Source: Eurosta solidaginis (taxonomy: Eukaryota > Arthropoda > Insecta > Diptera > Tephritidae). From it: a DNA stretch of 64,000 bases. Position numbers and translations under genes: made by a program. Numbering within the stretch: the stretch's first letter is position 1; every line of letters begins with the position of its first letter. Under the pieces are notes generated by a model. It saw nothing but the letters and a program-made list of their open reading frames with translations. It searched no databases and was not told the origin of the DNA. Below are positions 12,412-23,339 of the stretch, one piece after another. Location of the stretch: NCBI RefSeq assembly GCF_040869045.1, contig NC_090323.1:173870083-173934082 (forward strand), in the 5' to 3' direction.

Positions 12412-14755
12412 GCGAAGAAGGGGGCAGGGGCTGATGCTCAGCAGTGCTACCAACTCTACTACGAAGGTAGTAGTTATGAGTGGTATCAGCTGTTTGAGTT
12501 GTTGGCGCCGTGGGGCGCGAGCAGCAGCGGGTACTTGTTGTGGCTTGCAGAGCAGCGGGGTTGCTGGAAGGTAGGGGGGGAGGGGGGGGGGGGGGGGGGG
12601 CGCTTAGGTGTAGACTACGGGACGCCCTTGGGCGTGAACAGCAAGGAGCCACAAAAGATTTATAAAAGTTACGTGGACGTTGGGTTTTGAGATCAAGCCC
12701 AGAACAACCTGTCCGATGCAACCATCCCTTGCACGAGACACACTGAACAGAGTATGACCGTCCTAAAAAGATTCTTTTCCGGCAGATGGAGCAAAACCAT
12801 TTCTCAGGACCGGGGTCAGGAGACGGACCCGCATTGGATTCGATGCCTTCCCGGAGTAAGAGAATATGGAGCAGTCCTGCTGCAAGGAGCTGCTGGGAGG
12901 ATGACAATTTGTGGGAGGGACGAAACAAATTTGATGGGGTCACACTGAAATGACAGTCCCTGATCGGTAAAAATCCCGAGTCGCTCCGGTACATAGAACC
13001 GACTGCCTTGGGAAGTGACGGGGCCTACGTGTTTTATGCCGATTTCGAACGGCATCTGCAAGCAGATGTATTTTGACGGAGGCCCTTCGTGGGAGAAATG
13101 CACTCGAGAATGTTTGCCAAACCACTGCCGTGGAGTGTCCCCGGTTAGGAAAACTTTTTTTCAATTGAAATAATTTGTTATATGTTGCTTTGTTCGGACT
13201 TTGAACGTGGATCCTCGGTGTAATGGGTGCAGCCCCCTACCACCAAACCACGGAGGCCCGTGAGGACCTCACATAGACTGAATGAGTCCATAGAATTACG
13301 AAAAGTTTGCTCAACCACCAAATTGGAAAACCCAATCCGAATCCAGAACCTACGTTTTAAATAACTCATTCCTCTTTGCAAAGACTATAAGCTTCTAGAT
13401 CTGATAGCTTTGCCACTCCTTATAACTGGACTCTTAGTGGGGCGAGCGCAAGGCACTAGTATAAAACGTGCTCGATCGTTTCCTCCAATCCGCACTTCCT
13501 ACATCTGCTATCACTGCCAAGGCCTAATTTAGAAGCATGTGATGCCAGAATGCAATGAAATGTTGGAAAGACTATAAGGGCATGGACCCGGAATGGGAAT
13601 GCATACAGGACGCAGAATGAACTAGGCAGAGGACAAAAGCGCATTGTGATTTCTACTGTAGTGTGGCCAAAAGATAAGCGCATTTCGGAGCCGTGGTGTC
13701 AACCCTTTCACGGGTTGCCAGCACAATTTATAGCTTCTCCAACCCAAGCATCAAGCTCACCTACCCGTGGCGAATCCTCTTTCTTCAACAGGCGAGGCTC
13801 TGGCGACTCCAGGTTTCCCATGGGGACGGGATGGCCTATAAGATTGTTATCATATTAAATCGTTGCGAGATGATCGGTACGGAACGTGCCAGATCTATAT
13901 CCGGAAAAGAATCATCGCCATCGATAACACTCTCCAAAACCTTCGGGGAGCGTCTTAATCGCTACAACAACAACAGCAAAAGTTATTAGTTGTGTCAGCC
14001 ATGCACGAAGTTATTAGTTGTGTCAGCCATGCACGAGATCATCAACCAGCCTTACAGGAACTGTGCCCTTATTACGGGTTTAGGCAATCCAAGTGCATGT
14101 CGTCATATCACAGTACTTAGTGTTTTGTATAGCGGTCATTAAACGAGGTTAGACTGGCCGGAATTAGGTTTCGGGTTCCAAATCAGGCACAACTATTTTA
14201 ACGTTGCTTAAGTACAGTTCCTTCAACTTTTATTGCAGACAGCTTCCCGAATCATGGCAAACTTTGGAAAGGTTGGCCTTAGCCGGACGCAAAGCTATCA
14301 AATCCTACAATGGAAGACATTATCGAGTCGGAAGCATAGCAAAGTTTGTTGTTGATATCGTAAATAATTTAGTTTTTTAACATTCTTTTTCGTCATACAA
14401 ATTTATTAGATTAAGCAAACGTCATATAACCGGTTCGATTGTCGACTATGCCTTCGGTGTCATTAATGTACCCCTATCATTGGTAATGGAATTGCCATCA
14501 CACGACTTGGGTTTCCAACCGCCAGCAGAATCAATTAGTTCCATTGGTCATGAATCTTGGTTTGGTATACGTGAAATGTGTAAAACGGCATATGATCTAA
14601 TGCCACCATTTTTAAATCTACAAGCAGCTATATTGGCCAATAGTAAACTGTGTAAAAGCATCAATGACAAACAGCAGGAACCAATGCCAACAGTAGCAAA
14701 TATTTCAAATCAATGCAATACAGCGCAAGTGCCTGTAAAAGGTTTAAAAAAGTAA
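7615..14755 (+). CDS. M14 zinc carboxypeptidase, three exons, 417 residues
   Basis: Predicted metallocarboxypeptidase A/B-type enzyme that removes C-terminal residues from peptides. Exons are 7615-8417, 14239-14343 and 14410-14755; the first two junctions are GT-AG in matching phase, while the second donor is a weak AA/GTTTGT. Zinc ligands are visible in GGTHAREW (His, Glu) and SLHSYAQ (His). NPDGYEYT, WRKNRRP and DCNRNYDFHW supply the substrate-binding Arg and Asn-Arg. The general-base Glu is in LVMELPSH. The position equivalent to Tyr248 of bovine CPA appears to be Arg, though this depends on the second splice site; Val at the Ile255 position suggests A-type specificity. The frame is open upstream to 7546 without ATG, so I chose ATG 7615. 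The start gives a Lys/Arg-rich N-terminus with no signal peptide or propeptide, so upstream exons may exist. Intron 1 (5.8 kb) is filled with transposons. Confidence 0.8.
8445..8771. mobile_element. MITE with 19 bp terminal inverted repeats
   Basis: TATATGGTTGGCTCATCTC at 8445-8463 is exactly complementary to 8753-8771. The 327 bp between encode nothing. The ends begin with TATA, consistent with TA target duplication and so a Tc1/mariner-type MITE, but the superfamily is not certain. It lies at the start of carboxypeptidase intron 1. Confidence 0.65.
8825..8925 (-). repeat. tRNA-derived SINE, 3' part, split by a LINE
   Basis: This is the 3' third of a minus-strand SINE whose 5' part lies at 13018-13265. 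The break is in the block GGGGCCTACG, where an Ingi/Vingi-like LINE inserted. Its last 12 bases (8914-8925) are repeated at 13018-13029 as the target-site duplication. Confidence 0.75.
8976..12292 (-). pseudogene. LINE ORF2: endonuclease plus reverse transcriptase, frameshifted
   Basis: Three open segments form one broken polyprotein. 12292-11126 holds the APE endonuclease (LQLNCNGLTGK, IQETKLT, ILGDFNTHH, SSPDISIVS). 11035-10061 holds the RT fingers (AVGPDGIAMPMLK, SYRPISLLSPVAK, ALDLSKAFDTVNHG). 10220-8976 holds the RT palm, thumb and a C-terminal Cys/His finger (CPACNVSPHDTNHLFNC). Frames break near 11040-11125 and near 10260. The catalytic YADD box reads YADN here (around 10070-10085), while the related copy at 54.7 kb has YADD. 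Loss of a metal-binding Asp should abolish RT activity. Confidence 0.85.
12338..12994 (-). CDS. LINE ORF1 with PHD/RING-like zinc finger and polyproline
   Basis: Predicted 218-residue ORF1 protein, which in such LINEs binds the element RNA. Residues about 66-105 contain WFCSICRKRI, then CVSCKGWLHRTGC, a Cys/His pattern like a treble-clef or PHD finger. Two polyproline tracts follow, encoded by G runs on the plus strand at 12574-12600 and 12383-12412. The stop is 45 bases upstream of the first codon of the ORF2 frame. Slippage at the G runs could shift the frame, so the exact C-terminus is uncertain. Confidence 0.7.
12383..12412. repeat. uninterrupted 30-base G run inside LINE ORF1
   Basis: Thirty consecutive G on the plus strand, encoding polyproline on the minus strand. 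A second run (12582-12600, 19 G after a single A) codes for another polyproline tract. Run lengths of this kind are error-prone in sequencing. Confidence 0.9.
13018..13265 (-). repeat. tRNA-derived SINE, 5' part
   Basis: On the minus strand the head reads GGTTTGGTGGTAGGGGG (A-box region) and then CACGTTCAAAGTCC (B-box like, near 13200), the internal pol III promoter of a tRNA-derived SINE. The body continues with the shared blocks GGCAGTGGTTTGGC and CATCTGCTTGCAGATG. The 3' part is at 8825-8925, beyond the inserted LINE. Confidence 0.7.
13270..13690 (-). mobile_element. LINE remnant: RNase H C-terminal finger
   Basis: The minus strand encodes ASKLGLGSDSRCRKCGLEE followed by Thr-Ile-Glu-His-Val-Leu. 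This is the Cys-x2-Cys finger that follows the RNase H domain in I/R1/LOA-type LINEs. Several stops and shifts follow. It is similar in layout to, but not the same subfamily as, the remnants at 5.7 kb and 36 kb. Confidence 0.55.
13696..13977 (+). repeat. short interspersed repeat with CAA-type tail
   Basis: It starts near GTGTCAACCCTTTCACGGG and ends in CGATAACACTCTCC, CCTTCGGGGAG and CGCTACAACAACAACAGC. A truncated reverse copy lies at 47745-47960. The tail resembles the 3' end of the Ingi/Vingi-like LINE in this window. It has no coding capacity. It could be a SINE or a LINE 3' fragment. Confidence 0.5.
13981..14036. repeat. 28 bp tandem duplication
   Basis: Two exact adjacent copies of a 28 bp unit beginning AGTTATTAGTTGTGTCAG, directly after the CAA-tailed repeat. 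Confidence 0.9.
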
Positions 14756-16111
14756 TTATAACGGCCATATAGATCTTAATAGCGCTCACTAAAAACCGTA
14801 TGATCTCAGTATATATATGCAAAATAATAAACATAAAATATCTATAAAATCTGAAAACTTCTGCAGCACATCTGAATATCTTTTCTGAAAAATGTGTTTC
14901 TGTTTTAAGTTGACACATTAGCGTACGATTTTACAATGCATATGTACCATGTATTTAAAAGGTAATAAAATAAGTAATATTTTGAAGTACTAAAGAAAAT
15001 CGATGGTCGGTCATGGTATTTTTTTATTGTTTTTATTTTATATACGCCCATTTTATAAACACATGTGTATTTGCATGAGTTGGTATCTTTATCGGTCGGC
15101 ATATGTACTGAATTTTCATATCGGTAACTTAATTCACAAAGGCCCAACCAACTGCTTTTTCCGAAACCTCCCTTTTCATAGATTTTGGTATAATATATTA
15201 AATTAGACAATCACAAACAAACGATGGAATTATGTCACTTTTAAATATTCATATCTGCTTGCAAGTAATATGGAAATAAAATTGGGCCATTCACAAGAAT
15301 GCAAAATTATAAGATTTGAGTTTCCATAGTTGCCCATAATAAAAAATTTGATTAAGGCGAATATGAGACCTTTTTAACAGCCTAAATGTTCTTGCTTCTC
15401 CTATCAAATTTTGAATTTTTTGATTAGGATTTTTGTTAGTTGAGTTAACAATGTTTCGTTGGACATAAATCTGAAGCATCTAACTCTTTGTCTGATAATG
15501 AAGAAGTTTTATATGATTACTTCCAAGGCGAATTCAGTACCAGGTATTGTTATCCCAACAGCAGATTGCTTCTTTTTTATTATTATTTTTTTTTTCATGC
15601 AACGCCTTGTCAGTTAATCGAAATCAATGAAAATTTGCTTTTGACATTCTTCTGCACGGCAAATTGGTTGAATTCGCTTTGCCATCACCTTGTATGAATT
15701 CGTCTTAACTACTGCTAAAATGTAATAAGAGAAAGTAAAATGTTTTCAATGTTTTGTGAGTCTTGCAAATTTTATTATGACCATTTTTTAATATATTTCA
15801 AGAAAAATTCTGATTTTCTTTTTTCGAATATATTTTAAGTTCAACATGCATAGTTTTTTTTTATTTATATTTACGAGTATATTTTAACGCTTGACAGAAT
15901 AAAGTAAAAAACTTTTTGTGATAAAAACAGGATACTTAAAATTTGCTCTCCCTTAAATGTTGTTGTCCTGTAATGTACTTGGATACGTGAAAATTATGTG
16001 GGTAGGAAAAACTGGCGTTTTTTATGTGAGTACATGAATATGTAGTAGAGCTATAGTATTTTGTTATCGTTGACTACAACGAACTAATTGTTTTTCCTAT
16101 ATTTATAATAT
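14756..16111. other. intergenic region between carboxypeptidase and NVL 3' ends
   Basis: AT-rich DNA between two convergent genes. AATAAA-like words just after the carboxypeptidase stop (about 14825) could end that transcript. No repeat or coding frame was recognised. Confidence 0.5.
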
Positions 16112-16116
16112 TTATT
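16111..16116 (-). other. poly(A) signal AATAAA overlapping the NVL stop codon
   Basis: On the minus strand the last codons read GAA TAA followed by A, so AATAAA begins inside the last sense codon and includes the stop. If it is used, cleavage would leave a very short 3' UTR. Alternative signals further left are possible. Confidence 0.45.
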
Positions 16117-19100
16117 CAGCACATTCTGCTGTATTTCTGGGTGCTGCATATTTCAAACGCAATTTTTCATAAGTTTTACGATCCTAAAATAAAAAAAAAA
16201 ATTTGTTTAATAAATTTTTTGATTCCAATATGCGCTGTCTTACCTGCACTGTAACTGAAGGTCGCACCAATTTCAGTGCGTAATCGAAATGTTTCTTTCG
16301 TACATGTAAGTCTGTGGATTCTGGATTATGTATTGACTCTTTTAAAGCTACCATGGAAGCTTGCCGTACCAGACCAGCTAAATCAGCACCAGTATAACCA
16401 TCCGTGCTGTCAGATAAAGCAACGAAATCAACATCTTCAGCTAATTCAGGTTTTGTGCGATTCTAAAATGTAAACAAGCAAAAATTTATGAAAAATCTAT
16501 ATATATATCAAACTCAAAAAAAAAGAATCCTCACCTTCGTTGTCGCTTTAAGTATTTCAATTCGTTCCTCCTTTTGCGGCAGGCCTACATACAGTATTGT
16601 GTCTAAACGTCCAGGACGTAATATAGCTGGATCTATTATATCAGGTCGATTACTCGCCGCTAAAATATACACGCCTTTGCGCTCCTCAACGCCATCCATT
16701 TCTGTAAGCAATTGATTTACTACGCGTGTACCCGCACCACTTTCATTGCCATCGGAACGTTTCGGGCATAACGAATCAAACTCATCGAAGAAGATAACAC
16801 AAGGGGCTGAATTACGTGCACGTTGAAAGCATGCACGCACTGCTCGCTCACTTTCGCCAACATACTAAAAGAAAAAACACAAGCATTTAGTTAATATTTT
16901 ACACCGTGTGTTTTAAAGTTGTCTATTCCTACCATATTCATTAATTCGGGTCCCTTAACAGATATAAAATTTATTCCAGCCTCATTGGCTATAGCTTTAG
17001 CAAGCAGTGTTTTACCACAACCAGGTGGTCCACACAACAGCACACCAGAAGGTGCTGTCAATCCTAATGTAATTAACTTTTCGGGGAATTTTACAGGTGC
17101 CAAAACCGCCAGCTGCAACTCTTCCCGTATATCTTGCAATGCTCCTACATCGTTCCACGTTACATCCGGCACGGTTATAAAGCCTTCACGTTTCGATGAT
17201 GGTTGCACGACTTTTACAGCCTCAAAAAAGTCATCTAATGTTATACAAAAATCTGAGGCGCATGTTAAATCTGCGGGCGGATTTTCCAACCAGTTTAAAA
17301 GTTCAAGGAGTGATGGTTCTGAAATGTTTTGGGGATCAATGGTATCAGCGGCCTCACGAACATCATTAGCAGATGTCTTATCTGCTGCAGTTGCGTTTGC
17401 AGTTTCTGTTTTTTTATTTGCGTCTTTTGTGGCTTCATCTGATCCGTCCAATTCTTTTCCAGTACTATCCGCCATTTGGACATTTTCATCTTTCTTTTCA
17501 GCATTTTCTTCCTCGGTTTTACTGGCATCTTCTTTTGTTTCTTCATTTACAACTTCATCAACATCCATTGCTTCTGAACCCTTTTTAGGTGTTTTGTCTG
17601 TTTCTTCTGCTTTTGCTGCTGTACCATTAGTACTGTTTTCGACGTTTTCCTCAGCATCTGCAGAAACCTCATTGGAGTCCCTTTTGGGATCATCAGATTT
17701 TTCTCCCACAACAACTATTTCTTCCTCGACTGTTTTATTTTGCTTTTTATCCTTGGCCAATTTTCCGGTTTTCTTTTGTTCAACTTGTTTGCTATTAACA
17801 TCTGTACCCTCATCGGCTTCATCGTCTAAATCAACTATAGTTATGTTGCGTTGTGATTCTAATTGGAAAGCGCGTATGCATTCTGCACATCTATAATAAA
17901 CAAAATAGTTAGAAATTGATTTTGATTTTATTTAACAACTATGTGTTTTTTAATTCTACGCAAACCATACTTTCTCTTCACAGCAATTGTTGCAGCACGT
18001 GAAACTAATGCCAAGAGATCAGCACCAACATAACCCGGTGTTAGTTCTGCTATTTTATCGAAATCACATTTCGGCTCGATCGAGAGACCATAACAAATAA
18101 TCGTTAATATATCTTTGCGATCCTTACGTGTTGGTATGCCTATAGCAACTTCATGATCGAAACGTCCAACACGTCGTAGAGCCGGATCTAATACATCAGG
18201 TCGTGTGGTTGCACCTATAACTAAAACGCTTTGTCCGTCTTCGGTTAATTTCAGATTATCCAAACAACTTATCAATTGTGACACAACTCTACGTTCCATA
18301 TCTTTTTGTGCAAACGAACGATTCGATGAGATAGCATCAATTTCATCAATAAATAAAACGCTAGGTGCATAAATTGCCGCTTGCTCGAATACATCGCGTA
18401 TACGTTCTTCAGATTCACCCGAGACGCCAGCTATTAATTCTGTAGCAGCAACCTCTATTAATGGCAAATTTAATTGCTGTAAAGAAAATTTGGTAGTATA
18501 TATAAAATAAAAGTTTACGTTTATAAATTGCATGTATATATACCCCAGCAATTGCATGCGCAAGTAACGTTTTTCCAGATCCAGGTGGTCCGTGCAATAA
18601 TAAACCACGAGGTGGCATTAAACCCAAAACAAAATATATATCCGGTGCTTTTATATGCATTAATAATTCGCAAAGTTCTTTTAAAGTTTTCTCCATACCA
18701 CCAATATCTTGAAAAGTTTCACGCGATTTACGTAGTACTACCTCTTTCTTGAATTTACGTTGCCGTTGTTGATTAATTTGATTGGAAGCAACAGTTGAAA
18801 ATGGTCCGGCATCGTTATTTTGTTGTTGTTGCTGCTGCTGTTGTTGTTGGTAATTGGATAAACGATTCCAACGTTGATTTTGTTGATGTTGCAATTGTTG
18901 CTGTTGTTGTTGACGGTATTGTTGTGTATGTTGGTCATTTCTATCATATGGTTGAGACGAAGCCCTATCGTTCTTTTCTAATAATATTAAGTATGCATTC
19001 AAATTTTCGTTCGTATATTGTGGAGATATACTAATACCTCCGTTCAACAGCAACTTACGCTTTTTATTCGGTTGTTGTTGGTTTTGTTGATCAGAAGATT

Positions 19101-20185
19101 CCGGAAATTCGTGGCGCTTATGTGCTCCAGTTGCTGTTACAGACCCAGCACTGCCAATTGCATCTGTAGTTACTGTACTAGACGATCCCTTGGTAGAGTC
19201 ATCTTTAATTTTATTTAATATAATTCCAGAAAGGGATTTTTTACTATTAGCAGCGGTGGCATCTATTTTTTAAAATTGAATTGAAGTTTTAATTAAATAT
19301 ACTATTTCAAAGGAAAATAAAATTTTATCTACTACATTTCACTTACTTGTGCCATCAGGTTTTCCATTGGTACAATTATCATCCACACTATCGTCATCAC
19401 TACTAATATCAATAGCTTCGCCAGCGGTCTGTTTGTTTGCTGTTGCTGACTTTGGGGCGTTACTATTGTCCTTCGGTTTTTGATATAGGCTATTCATTAA
19501 ATTATTCATCAAATTACTGGATGCAGAGTCCTTAGTAACAAAAAAGTTTAACGGACATTATAAACATACATAACTCCGTCTGTAACATAATAACCATCAT
19601 TGATATAATATTCCGCATACTTACGTCCATTACTTCTAGATCAGAACCATCAGATTCATCCCCGCTTGAAGGCTGACTTTCCAAACCATAACTGTGCGAA
19701 ACAATGCGATACGCTGTTAAGTAGTAAAAACGAGTTAATTGAATAATTTTTGCATATTCAAGGATGATGTGATATACATTTGGATATGTATGCATGTCAA
19801 GCCAAGTACATAAATCACACAGTACTCACCCTGTTCAACTAGAGCTCGAAATGGTGCTTGTTTACGACGCGTATACTCCGGATAGCGTTCCATCAGCTGC
19901 CTAGTCATCACGCTGACATCCAAAAATTTCTTGTCTACATTTTCCTCAAGATACTGTAATAGAAATAGTATTGATTGTATAAATCAAAAAGAAAACATAT
20001 GCATGTTAATTCCTTATAGCCGCGTAAAGAACGCTAAAAAATGGCACTGACAAACATAACCTCAATGATGTCGCCGATAATTATAATTGTTGGTACACAT
20101 ATTAAAAACTTTCATTTAGCTATAATACCTGTTTAACACGATTAATAATATGCGGATCGTGGAGCATAGGCTTGTTTTTCTTCAT
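16112..20185 (-). CDS. smid: NVL/smallminded tandem AAA ATPase, ten exons, 1085 residues
   Basis: Nuclear VCP-like AAA ATPase, which in the family remodels pre-60S ribosomes in the nucleolus and is needed for growth. Exons on the minus strand: 20185-20129, 19953-19830, 19713-19625, 19530-19347, 19262-18544, 18476-17971, 17890-16933, 16864-16535, 16462-16244, 16183-16112. All introns are GT-AG and phases agree, giving 3258 coding bases. D1 has Walker A GPPGSGKT (about 376-383) and Walker B VLFIDE (about 431-436). D2 has GPPGCGKT (about 847-854) and VIFFDE (about 902-907). The N-terminus has polyglutamine stretches before D1. An acidic, Lys/Glu-rich linker (about 575-760) between D1 and D2 makes the protein longer than fly (about 940) or human (about 856) relatives. 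No breaks were seen, and this gene looks functional. Confidence 0.93.
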
Positions 20186-20591
20186 TATAATGCTTTTTTA
20201 TTACGATACTGAACAATTATAAACGATTGACCAAGTAAAAGTCCCGACGCCCGCTGCTAGTGATGGAACGATATTTCGCTATTGGCGATTGCATCGCCGT
20301 GAATGAAAAATCGCTAATAGCGATAGCTATTAATATCCAAATATATCAGTGATTGGCGATTTTCCTTCAGCATGAAATTCTACTACTAAAATAGTGATAG
20401 CGGCAAAGTAATCACTGATAGTGAAATATCGATCATCGCTACTACCCTGCAAAAATTGTTGAATTACGTGTTCCATTTTCTTGATGTTGGAGTACTCTAA
20501 CAATACTCCTTTCCAATGCGTTTGCGGCCCACCATCAGCCGATCTTTGCTCGTTTTTTAACGACAGTGATCACGACACGATGACGATCGAA

Positions 20592-20658
20592 CAGAGTTGC
20601 CAAAAGTAAAATATTGCATGCAAATAACTAATAATAAAATTTTACTTTGGCAACTCTG
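20592..20658. repeat. hairpin-forming inverted repeat
   Basis: CAGAGTTGCCAAAAGTAAAAT (20592 on) is matched by its complement ending at 20658 with one base difference, around an AT-rich loop. It could be a tiny MITE or foldback. A similar GAGTTGCCAAAA word occurs in the insertion at 39255-39420. Confidence 0.6.
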
Positions 20659-22177
20659 ATAAAATGCAACAGCGCACTGGTTTTATGTATACATACTAAA
20701 GTATGTATAGAGAAATATTAGTTTCTTTATTCACGCAAATGCTAAATAACATAAGAATATTCGTAGTATAAAATATAAAAGTTGTATTGCCCCTCTTCAT
20801 TTACTTTCATTTTAAATTTAATTCACTTCGATAATTCTTTCCGACACAATTCCTTTTTAGTACTTTGGTATATGATCCTCTGTGGGTACTTCATGGAGTA
20901 CTACAGTGAAAGTACTTTGGAAAGTACTCTCACGTATGTACTCTATGGAATACTCACAAACAAAGCGAGAGTAGGATCACCTACTCCTCTCCTAGGACAT
21001 CGCAATGTTAATTGGCGCACATTTTTTGTATGAATACAGAATAGATTTGGAGCAGTCCTATACTCCCAAAGGAGTATTCCTTACATTATTTATATAGTAC
21101 TCGCGTTTTTTGAAGGGTAGCTATCCAAATATATCAGTGATTGGCATTTTGGCAGCATTTCGCCAATAGCGTTATTTCTTCATGAAGCTATATTTCTTCA
21201 CTCGGTTGTGTTTACTTTTAGCTAGTTTGCTCTTTCAGGCGACGTTATTTTGAACTGATATTTTTATAAACGACGTTTTGATCTGGTTGGCAGTAGCCGT
21301 TAGCAGTTTTATAAAATTTGTGTTTTTAAATAAAAGAATTATATATATAAATAATAGAATTATATATATATCGCTCATCTTATTGTAAACAGATTAACTC
21401 AAACTTTAGGTTTTTTGGGAGAATGCAATTCAAGTTTTGTCATATTATATGGCTGAATTCTCCAGCTAGTTCCTAGGGCACTGAAGTGGGTGGCTAATTT
21501 TTATACTCAGTTGAGCAGAGCACACAGAGTATATTAAGTTTGATTGGATAACGGTTGGTTGTACATATATAAAGGAATCGAGATAGATATAGACTTCCAT
21601 ATATCAAAATAATCAGAATCGAAAAAAAATTTGATTGAGCCATGTCCGTCCGTCCGTCCGTTAACACGATAACTTGAGTAAATTTTGAGGTATCTTGATG
21701 AAATTTGGTATGTAGGTTCCTGAGCACTCATCTCAGATCGCTATTTAAAATGAACGATATCGGACTATAACCACGCCCACTTTTTCGATATCACAAATTA
21801 CGAAAAACCGAAAAAGTGCGATAATTCATTACAAAAGACTGATAAAGCGACGAAAATTGGCAGATGAGTTGAACTTATGACGCAAAATAGAAAATTAGTA
21901 AAATTTTGGACAATGGGCGTGGTACCGCCCACTTTTAAAAGATGGTAATTTAAAACTTTTGCAAGCTGTAATTTGGCAGTCGTTGAAGGTATCATGATGA
22001 AATTTGGCAGGAACGTTACTCTTATTACTATATGTACGCTTAATAAAAATTAGCAAAATCGGAGAAGGACCACGCCCACTTTTAAAAAAAAATTTTTTAA
22101 AGTAAAATTTTAACAAAAAATTTAATATCTTTACAGTATATAAGTAAATTATGTCAAGATTCAACTCCAGTAATGAT

Positions 22178-22730
22178 ATGTATGTATGTATGTATGTATG
22201 TATTTATTTGAAAATTTGTTCCTAGCACAACAATTTTGACAAATTATTTAACAGTGCTAGTCATGAATAGCATGAGCTATAAAAATTGAACATTTATAAT
22301 AATAAATTAGATTAATCAAATTAAATTAAATATAGCGGACAATAGTGAAATATTTATGTATGTAAATGTAAATCTTAAAACTAAAGAAAAGTAGTTAATA
22401 AATATTAAAAGACAGCAGTAGTGATGATAACCTTTGGCTGGTTATAGATTGAATAGTATTTAACAAACAAAGAAAGAAGACACAGAGAAAGGAAAAGGAC
22501 TTAGAAATGAACATTTTAACAACAACAATTTGCGATCCAGTTTAAGAGTCGTTAAAAAATGATGTTAGCTCTTTTCTGAAGTGCAGAGCATTACTTAAGA
22601 GTCGAAGACTAGTAGGTAGCGAGTTCCAAAGACGTATTGCAGTAACAAAGAATTGGCGCTCAGAGGTTAGCGAGCGGTATCTGATGTGCTTAAGAAGAAG
22701 CACCGATCTTGATGATTGCAGAAAAATAAA
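22178..22730 (-). mobile_element. 5'-truncated CR1/L2-like LINE fragment
   Basis: The minus strand encodes SVLLLKHIRYRSLTSERQFF through Leu-Thr-Ser-Phe-Phe-Asn-Asp-Ser and ends in a (CATA)n tail (22178-22205). It is nearly the same as the last 550 bases of the LINE at 37.7-40.9 kb. The interrupted family T sequence resumes on both sides, with at most a few duplicated bases (TATG). Confidence 0.85.
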
Positions 22731-23339
22731 TATGGTGCAACAAAATACAAAAATAAAAGAAAATTTAAAAATGGGCGTGGCTCCGCCCTTTTTCATTTAA
22801 TTTGTCTAGGATACTTTTAACGCCATAAGTCGAACAAAAATTAACCAATCCTTTGGTAGGGGCATAGATTTTATGGCGTTAACTGTTTTCTGTGAAAATG
22901 GGCGAAATCGGTTGATGTCACGCCCAGTTTTTATACACAGTCGTCCGTCTGTCCTTCCGCATGGCCGTTAACACGATAACTTGAGCAAAAATCGATATAT
23001 CTTTACTAAACTCAGTTCACGTACTTATCTGAACTCACTTTATCTTGGTATGAAAAATTAACGAAATCCGACTATGACCACGCCCACTTTTTCGATATCG
23101 AGAATTACGAAAAATGAAAAAAATGCCATAATTCTAAACCAAATACGAAAAAAGTGATGAAATATGTTAAGGTAATTGGATTGTTTTATTGACGCGAAAT
23201 ATAACTTTAGAAAAAACTTTATAAAATGGTTGTGACACCTACCATATTAAGTAGAAGAAAATGAAAAAGTTCTGCAGGGCGAAATAAAAAAACCCTTCAA
23301 ATCTTGGCAGGTATTACATATATAAATAAATTAGCGGTA

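Larger units (their letters stand above)
8926..13017 (-). mobile_element. near full-length Ingi/Vingi-like LINE inserted in a SINE
   Basis: Non-LTR retrotransposon of 4.09 kb with ORF1, then ORF2 containing an APE endonuclease and RT, and a 3' end of (CAA)n (the TTGTTG run at 8926-8940 on the plus strand). It is flanked by the 12 bp duplication ACGGGGCCTACG (8914-8925 and 13018-13029), which defines both ends. Clade assignment rests on the zinc-finger ORF1 and the RT motif KQGVPQGGVLSPLLFN; I-superclade is likely, Ingi/Vingi is my best guess. ORF2 carries frameshifts and an active-site change, so it is not autonomous. It sits in carboxypeptidase intron 1 in the antisense direction. Confidence 0.85.

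Noticed and set aside
13990..14238. Extra carboxypeptidase exon upstream of 14239
   Set aside because: No frame compatible with the family or with the phase-2 donor at 8417 was found there; joining 8417 directly to 14239 restores the expected protein.
16919..17896. 325-codon plus-strand frame
   Set aside because: It is the antisense shadow of the NVL acidic linker exon; its Ser/Phe-rich composition is the mirror of Glu/Lys codons.
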